Assembly: GCA_900768015.1 (NCBI GenBank)
Contig: CAAGBI010000005.1
Location: 1-27,898, forward strand
Direction: 5' to 3'
Origin: an uncultured Alistipes sp.
GTDB taxonomy: Bacteria; Bacteroidota; Bacteroidia; Bacteroidales; Rikenellaceae
Length of the DNA: 27,898 bases
Under the pieces are notes generated by a model. That model made no database searches. It had not been told where the DNA came from and saw only the letters and a program-made list of their open reading frames with translations. The translations under genes and the position numbers were made by a program. Positions 23,665 to 27,898 of the stretch are shown here, piece after piece (within the stretch, counting starts at the first letter, position 1; every line of letters begins with the position of its first letter).

Positions 23665-23672
23665 CAAATGTA
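23665..23672 (-). promoter_or_regulatory. -7 box of ssrA
   Basis: TACATTTG on the minus strand, about 93 bp before the mature 5' end, so the precursor would carry a leader removed by RNase P. The -33 region is only T-rich. Confidence 0.5.
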
Positions 23673-23679
23673 ATAAAAT

Positions 23680-23711
23680 TTTGCGGAATATAAAAATTAT
23701 CGCTAAATTTG
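23680..23711 (+). promoter_or_regulatory. Promoter of ftsE-like gene
   Basis: TTTG (23680-23683), 20-bp spacer, TAAATTTG (23704-23711): exact consensus. Divergent from the ssrA promoter, with which its -33 region nearly touches. Confidence 0.82.
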
Positions 23712-23735
23712 CATAATAGATTAATAAATGTGAAG

Positions 23736-24458
23736 ATGGAGACAAAGAGAGTCATCGAACTTAAAAATGTGTCAATATATCAGGGCGAGGTGTCGCGCAA
23801 GGCAAATGCCGAGAATAACCTCGTGTTGTCGAATGTAAACCTCACGGTGGATGAGGGCGAGTTTGTATATCTCATTGGCCGCGTGGGTACGGGTAAGAGT
23901 ACGCTGCTCAAGACCCTATATGCCGAGGTGGACCTCGTCGAGGGTGAGGCTACGGTTGTGGGCTTCGATCTGCGCAATATCAAGCGTAGCAGCATCCCCA
24001 TGTTACGCCGCTCTATGGGTATCGTATTTCAGGACTTTCAGCTGCTCACCGACCGCAATGTCTTCCTAAACCTCTACGATGTGATGCGTGCTACGGGATG
24101 GAAGAGCGAGGAGGATATTCGTCGTCGCATTAGCGAGGTATTGGAACTTGTGGGCTTGGAGCATAAGAGCTACAAGATGCCTTTCCAGCTTTCGGGTGGC
24201 GAGCAGCAGCGCTTGACCATCGCGCGTGCTCTGTTGAACAACCCCCGCTTGATTCTTGCCGATGAGCCCACGGGAAACCTCGATCCCGTAACTGCTGAGG
24301 GTATCATGGAGATATTCCACAACATCGCCAAGAGTGGCTGTGCTGTTGTTATGTCAACGCACAACATCTCGCTTATCGAGCAGTTCCCCTCGCGCACAAT
24401 ACTCTTTGCCAAGGGTCAGATTTCGGAGGTCGATGTAAATACGGTTATAGGTGTATAA
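23736..24458 (+). CDS. ftsE: Cell-division ABC transporter ATPase FtsE-like
   Basis: 240 residues from ATG 23736 (METKRVIELKNVSIYQ). The frame is open further upstream to a TTG at 23709, but that lies inside the promoter box. Walker A GRVGTGKST (48-56), Q-loop Q99 in VFQDF, signature LSGGEQQR (152-159), Walker B LILADE with E177 and H-loop H209 in STHN are all present, so it should be an active ATPase. FtsE with the membrane protein FtsX controls septal peptidoglycan hydrolases. No FtsX gene is adjacent, so the FtsE/LolD-type separation rests on sequence style and is less certain than the ABC call. Confidence 0.85.
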   Translation: METKRVIELKNVSIYQGEVSRKANAENNLVLSNVNLTVDEGEFVYLIGRVGTGKSTLLKTLYAEVDLVEGEATVVGFDLRNIKRSSIPMLRRSMGIVFQDFQLLTDRNVFLNLYDVMRATGWKSEEDIRRRISEVLELVGLEHKSYKMPFQLSGGEQQRLTIARALLNNPRLILADEPTGNLDPVTAEGIMEIFHNIAKSGCAVVMSTHNISLIEQFPSRTILFAKGQISEVDVNTVIGV

Positions 24459-24498
24459 CCCAATATAATATTGTGTCTACTATTAAAGTGAATGAATT

Positions 24499-25515
24499 AT
24501 GAGAAGTGGTGCTCTTGTTATAACTTTGGTGATGCTGTTTTCAGCATTCACTTCAGTGGCGCAGAACGCTAAGGATAGGGAGCCAAATATTCTGGAGTCA
24601 CCAGATAGCAGCAATGTCTACTATTTGTATGGCAGTGACGGATGGGGTGGTGTGCCTAAGGGATGGAGGATACAAGATCGGTACTTGAAAAAAGCTAATG
24701 AGTCGGATTTGGAGCAGACAGCTTTGCACTCAAGGACTCCTGCATACAGAGCTATGGCATATCATGCGTTGGCGTCGAAGAGCAGCAAGAGATGTTACGA
24801 CCTCCTTCTTGATAGACTGAGAGATACATCCACATTTACGATTGGTGCTTTTGATTGCTATTATGAGTATAATGTCGCTTCATTCATGTTGGATGTGACT
24901 TCGGATGCTAAGCGGCCACTATTTACAGAGGCTCAACAGCGTCACATAGACAGTGTCATCGTCTTTAGTGAGGGACTTGATCATCTTAATAAATATGCCC
25001 CTGCATCACGACTTAACGATATGGATGGGCTATACGAAAGAGTCAAAGAGTTGCATCTTGCGGGAACTCCCTACCTGCTTCCTATCATAGCAGAATATCG
25101 GAACGAGGATGATATTCCTCTTCTGATTGCTGCTCTTAGAGAATATGAGAAGGGGTTGGATCACAAAGGTGCCAATAGCGCAGGTCCGAAAGGAAGAACT
25201 AATGATGCCTTGAATGCTTTGATGATATGGCAACATGACGCCTTTATGCCAGTATTGGAGGAACTGCGTGATTTTGAACTATCGCGAAGATATATCGATT
25301 ATTATAGGGTGAAGATGCTGTTCAAGGTCGTGATGTCGTATGATAATGAGTGGGCGTATAACTTCATAGAGGAGACTTTTGGTAAGATGAATGGCAAGAA
25401 TAAATATTACTATCCAGAGAATCTTTTCAAGGCCTATTATGAAGAGGAGGAGCTTCCTCGTTTCCGTCCATTAGTTGATAAATATGGGGAAAAACCCTTT
25501 GATTGGGGGTCTTAA
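24499..25515 (+). CDS. Secreted protein of unknown function, atypical codon use
   Basis: 338 residues. Signal peptide about 1-21 (MRSGALVITLVMLFSAFTSVA). The body is helical and Tyr/Asp/Leu rich, with repeated helix-loop-helix look (HEAT-like segments such as DIPLLIAALREYEKGL) around 180-300; I cannot name a family. No cysteine cluster or catalytic motif stands out. Arg is encoded largely by AGA and AGG, unlike the CGC/CGT of its neighbours, and the gene is more AT-rich, suggesting recent acquisition. It follows ftsE by 40 bp with no obvious promoter, and ends just before a terminator. Confidence 0.7.
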   Translation: MRSGALVITLVMLFSAFTSVAQNAKDREPNILESPDSSNVYYLYGSDGWGGVPKGWRIQDRYLKKANESDLEQTALHSRTPAYRAMAYHALASKSSKRCYDLLLDRLRDTSTFTIGAFDCYYEYNVASFMLDVTSDAKRPLFTEAQQRHIDSVIVFSEGLDHLNKYAPASRLNDMDGLYERVKELHLAGTPYLLPIIAEYRNEDDIPLLIAALREYEKGLDHKGANSAGPKGRTNDALNALMIWQHDAFMPVLEELRDFELSRRYIDYYRVKMLFKVVMSYDNEWAYNFIEETFGKMNGKNKYYYPENLFKAYYEEEELPRFRPLVDKYGEKPFDWGS

Positions 25516-25598
25516 TAGCAAAAAAAATAAAATGTCGGGCAAATGTAGTCGCGTATAATCTTGCCGATGTTTGTGCGATATGAATGAAAATATAGAGT

Positions 25599-25634
25599 AA
25601 GGCTCCTCTCGAATGTCGGGAGGAGCCTTGTTTT
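25599..25634 (+). terminator. Terminator between the unknown gene and the M16 gene
   Basis: Ten-bp stem AAGGCTCCTC (25599-25608) with GAGGAGCCTT (25620-25629), 11-nt loop, followed by GTTTT. It likely stops the plus-strand transcript; the minus side has no T-run. Confidence 0.82.
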
Positions 25635-25640
25635 ATGCCG

Positions 25641-27898
25641 TTATCTCTCTGGACGCATAACAACCAATGTGCGGTTGCCATCGTCGAGGAGCTTTTGAGC
25701 GAATGCCTTAACATCATCGGCGGTTACGCTATCGAGGATGCCGAGGTACTCATCTTTGTAGTTGTAACCCTCGTCGTAATAGCGAAAGATTGCTGATATC
25801 CACCCGCCATTATTCTCCAAAACATTCTTGTAGTTCTTCTGCAAGAACTCCTTTGACTTTGCGATGTCCTCTGTTAAGGGGGCATTTTCTGCAATTTTGC
25901 GAATCTCGGCATCGCAAATTTCGATTAGTTCATCTGCAAGAGCCTCGTTGGTGTCAAAGCCAATAGACAACTGGTATGTTTCAACTGGATATTTATCGAT
26001 GCTGCCACTAACGCCGACACCGTATGTACCGCCCTTCTCCTCGCGGATAGAGACCATATAGCGAGAGTCGAGGGCACGGCTCAACAAATCGACAATAAGG
26101 CGGTTCTTTGCGTTATTCTCGATAGCACCAGTATAGTTGAGGCGAACAGAGACCTTTGGCTGCTGCATAGGAGTGCGGAAGTCGTTAGTTACCTCGCCCT
26201 TGGCTGTGCGAACGCCATCATCAACCACTGCATACTCCACCTTTTTAGATGTAGGTAGCGAGCCGATATACTTCTCAACGAGTGGTTTCAAGGTCTCTAA
26301 ATCAATATTGCCAGCGATAACAAATCGGAAGTCATCAGCATAGCCATACAACTGCGAGTGAACACTTTGCAATGTTGCGATATTCAAAGCCTCAATCTGT
26401 GCAGCCGAAGTAATCTGCTGGCGGTAGTGATTGTTGAAAAGTGTCTTTTGCAACTCCTTTGAACATATGTAGTTAGGGTCTTGCTCCATATTGGTAAAGT
26501 ATGGGGCGTACATCTTCTTTAGGTTGTTAAGGTCGCCCTCATCGAAGCGAGGAGCAGTGAAGTTGAGATATACAAGTTGAAGTATCGTCTCAATATCTTT
26601 GGGTGAGCCCCCCGCCTGTATAGCGTGCTCGTATGCTGCCACTGCGGTGGATGCCCAAGCCGACTTACCCGCCAACTGCTTGTTTAACTCCGTAGCGGAG
26701 AACTTACCCACTCCCGACTGGCTCATCACCATACCGAGGAACTGGCCGTGGTAGTAATCATCATCGTTAAGCATCGAGCAACCACCCTTTGATGCAGCGT
26801 TGATAACCACCTCATCCGCCTTTAGAGTTGATGGGCGAACGACCACTTTAATACCATTCTTCAATGTCCACTCTGTGTAGCCGAGCGACTCATTAATAGT
26901 GGTAGTCTTAATTTTTGAGCCCTTCAGTTTTGCTGTTGAGTCAATAAGTGGTTCGATAACGGTGTTGTCGTTGTATGGCTCAACATTTGATGCCTCCACC
27001 TCGGCGATGATTGCCAACAACTCCTCCTCGGTTGAGATGCTAACACCATCCTTCTTGGGTGAGCGAGCAAGAATCACAAGGTTCTCGTTAGGCTTTGTCA
27101 TCTCGGCATATGCTTGGTTAACCTGCTCTACGGTTAGTGAGTTGATAAACATCTGTGCCAACTGCCACTCGGTCTCGGCATCCATCATCGAATCGCCAGT
27201 GGCGAAGTGAGCGATGCAACGCTCTACATATGCCTCATTGCTTACATCGTTGCGATTAGCATAACTACGCTCTGCCCAGCGCAAAATCTCCTGCTTTGCA
27301 CGCTCGAACTCGCCTGCTGTAAAGCCATAGCGACGCATACGCTCCATCTCGGTGTACATAGTGCGGAAAGCATCATCAATGCGTCCATCGTGTGCAGTTA
27401 CCGAGAATGCTGTAGACTCCATTGTAGGGCAGATACCTATGCCTCCCTCGCTCATACCGCCACCGAGAATTGTTGCATCAGCCGCCTGTGCAATCTCCTC
27501 GAAGCGAGCATTCATCATCACGCTTGCAAAGGTCTTGATAAGGTCATACGAGTAACCAACAATAGTGTTTTTATACTCCTTGGGTAGTGTCTCACGACGA
27601 GCAAACATCATCACGCCCGAACGGGTCATCTCTGGGTCAGCGAAGATAGAGATGATTGGTTCCTCTGTTGCGGGAACAGTGATAACCTCCTTTTGTGCTG
27701 CATCAGCCGATGATGCAGGGATGTCTGCCATAAGAGTCTTAATTTTTGACTCTACTTCGTCTACATCAACATCGCCAACAATGACGATAGCCTGATACTC
27801 GGGACGATACCACTTCTTGTAGAATGCCTCCAACGCTGTGTGGTCGAACGACTGCAAGCCATCGAGGTAGCCGATAAGGTTGCGACGCTCGTAGATAG
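25641..27898 (-). CDS. M16 family zinc peptidase (pitrilysin-like), partial at 5' end
   Basis: At least 751 residues are visible and the frame stays open to the right edge; an apparent start at 27857 is a TTG inside the gene (preceding residues read IYERRNLIGYLDG). M16 proteins of this group have about 930-960 residues, so about 190 N-terminal residues, including the signal peptide and the HxxEH zinc motif, are outside the window. Visible are the end of the first M16 domain (FYKKWYRPEYQAIVIVGDVD), a middle linker with helical domain, and a second M16 pair (IKVVVRPSTLKADEVVINAASKGG, then ...FRFVIAGNID). Such peptidases degrade peptides in the periplasm. Confidence 0.93.
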   Translation of the reverse strand, partial: IYERRNLIGYLDGLQSFDHTALEAFYKKWYRPEYQAIVIVGDVDVDEVESKIKTLMADIPASSADAAQKEVITVPATEEPIISIFADPEMTRSGVMMFARRETLPKEYKNTIVGYSYDLIKTFASVMMNARFEEIAQAADATILGGGMSEGGIGICPTMESTAFSVTAHDGRIDDAFRTMYTEMERMRRYGFTAGEFERAKQEILRWAERSYANRNDVSNEAYVERCIAHFATGDSMMDAETEWQLAQMFINSLTVEQVNQAYAEMTKPNENLVILARSPKKDGVSISTEEELLAIIAEVEASNVEPYNDNTVIEPLIDSTAKLKGSKIKTTTINESLGYTEWTLKNGIKVVVRPSTLKADEVVINAASKGGCSMLNDDDYYHGQFLGMVMSQSGVGKFSATELNKQLAGKSAWASTAVAAYEHAIQAGGSPKDIETILQLVYLNFTAPRFDEGDLNNLKKMYAPYFTNMEQDPNYICSKELQKTLFNNHYRQQITSAAQIEALNIATLQSVHSQLYGYADDFRFVIAGNIDLETLKPLVEKYIGSLPTSKKVEYAVVDDGVRTAKGEVTNDFRTPMQQPKVSVRLNYTGAIENNAKNRLIVDLLSRALDSRYMVSIREEKGGTYGVGVSGSIDKYPVETYQLSIGFDTNEALADELIEICDAEIRKIAENAPLTEDIAKSKEFLQKNYKNVLENNGGWISAIFRYYDEGYNYKDEYLGILDSVTADDVKAFAQKLLDDGNRTLVVMRPER

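Overview
The window looks like a chromosome segment of a gut-type Bacteroidota (order Bacteroidales; an Alistipes/Rikenellaceae-like relative is my best guess, genus not proven). The signs are promoters of the Bacteroidota form TTTG-N20-TAnnTTTG before many genes, no clear Shine-Dalgarno sequences, a parA-parB-DUF5683-MltD gene order, a KorA with gamma and alpha parts fused, a tmRNA tag ending YALAA, and lipid/secretory proteins typical of the group. Most of the window is housekeeping DNA with Arg codons mainly CGC/CGT. Two stretches are more AT-rich: the left edge (1 to about 1820) and one gene near the right (24499-25515).

Region 1-1897 is the end of an integrated mobile element. It holds the N-terminal part of a tyrosine recombinase that runs off the left edge, an upstream gene for a protein with a zinc-ribbon-like start and four successive winged-helix (excisionase-like) repeats, and a 180-bp non-coding end full of short direct repeats. 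Four of these are perfectly phased 10-bp units just ahead of the four-repeat gene. The element abuts the 3' end of mnmE, whose terminator hairpin lies at 1832-1854. This module is the most unusual thing in the window.

Region 1898-7582 is a compact minus-strand operon, parA > parB > DUF5683 membrane protein > LysM lytic transglycosylase > mnmE, from a promoter at 7623-7652. It links chromosome segregation, envelope remodelling and tRNA wobble modification. Divergent from it is a CPBP intramembrane protease (7766-8596), and a strong two-way terminator (8641-8683) separates this from korAB (2-oxoacid:ferredoxin oxidoreductase, 8716-11632).

Region 11953-16251 has single genes or small units: an outer-membrane barrel protein, a NifX-family cofactor-binding protein, malate dehydrogenase, the aroB-DJ-1 pair, and a small secreted protein. 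Region 16443-21863 has pheT, a MATE efflux protein and a large-subunit type pseudouridine synthase (RluB family) with a long Arg-rich repeated N-terminus. Region 21864-22317 is non-coding and contains terminators built from a repeated intergenic sequence.

Region 22318-27898 has a secreted S1/P1 nuclease, the tmRNA gene ssrA (its terminator overlaps the nuclease promoter), an FtsE-like ATPase without FtsX next to it, a compositionally different secreted protein of unknown function, and an M16 zinc-protease gene cut by the right edge.
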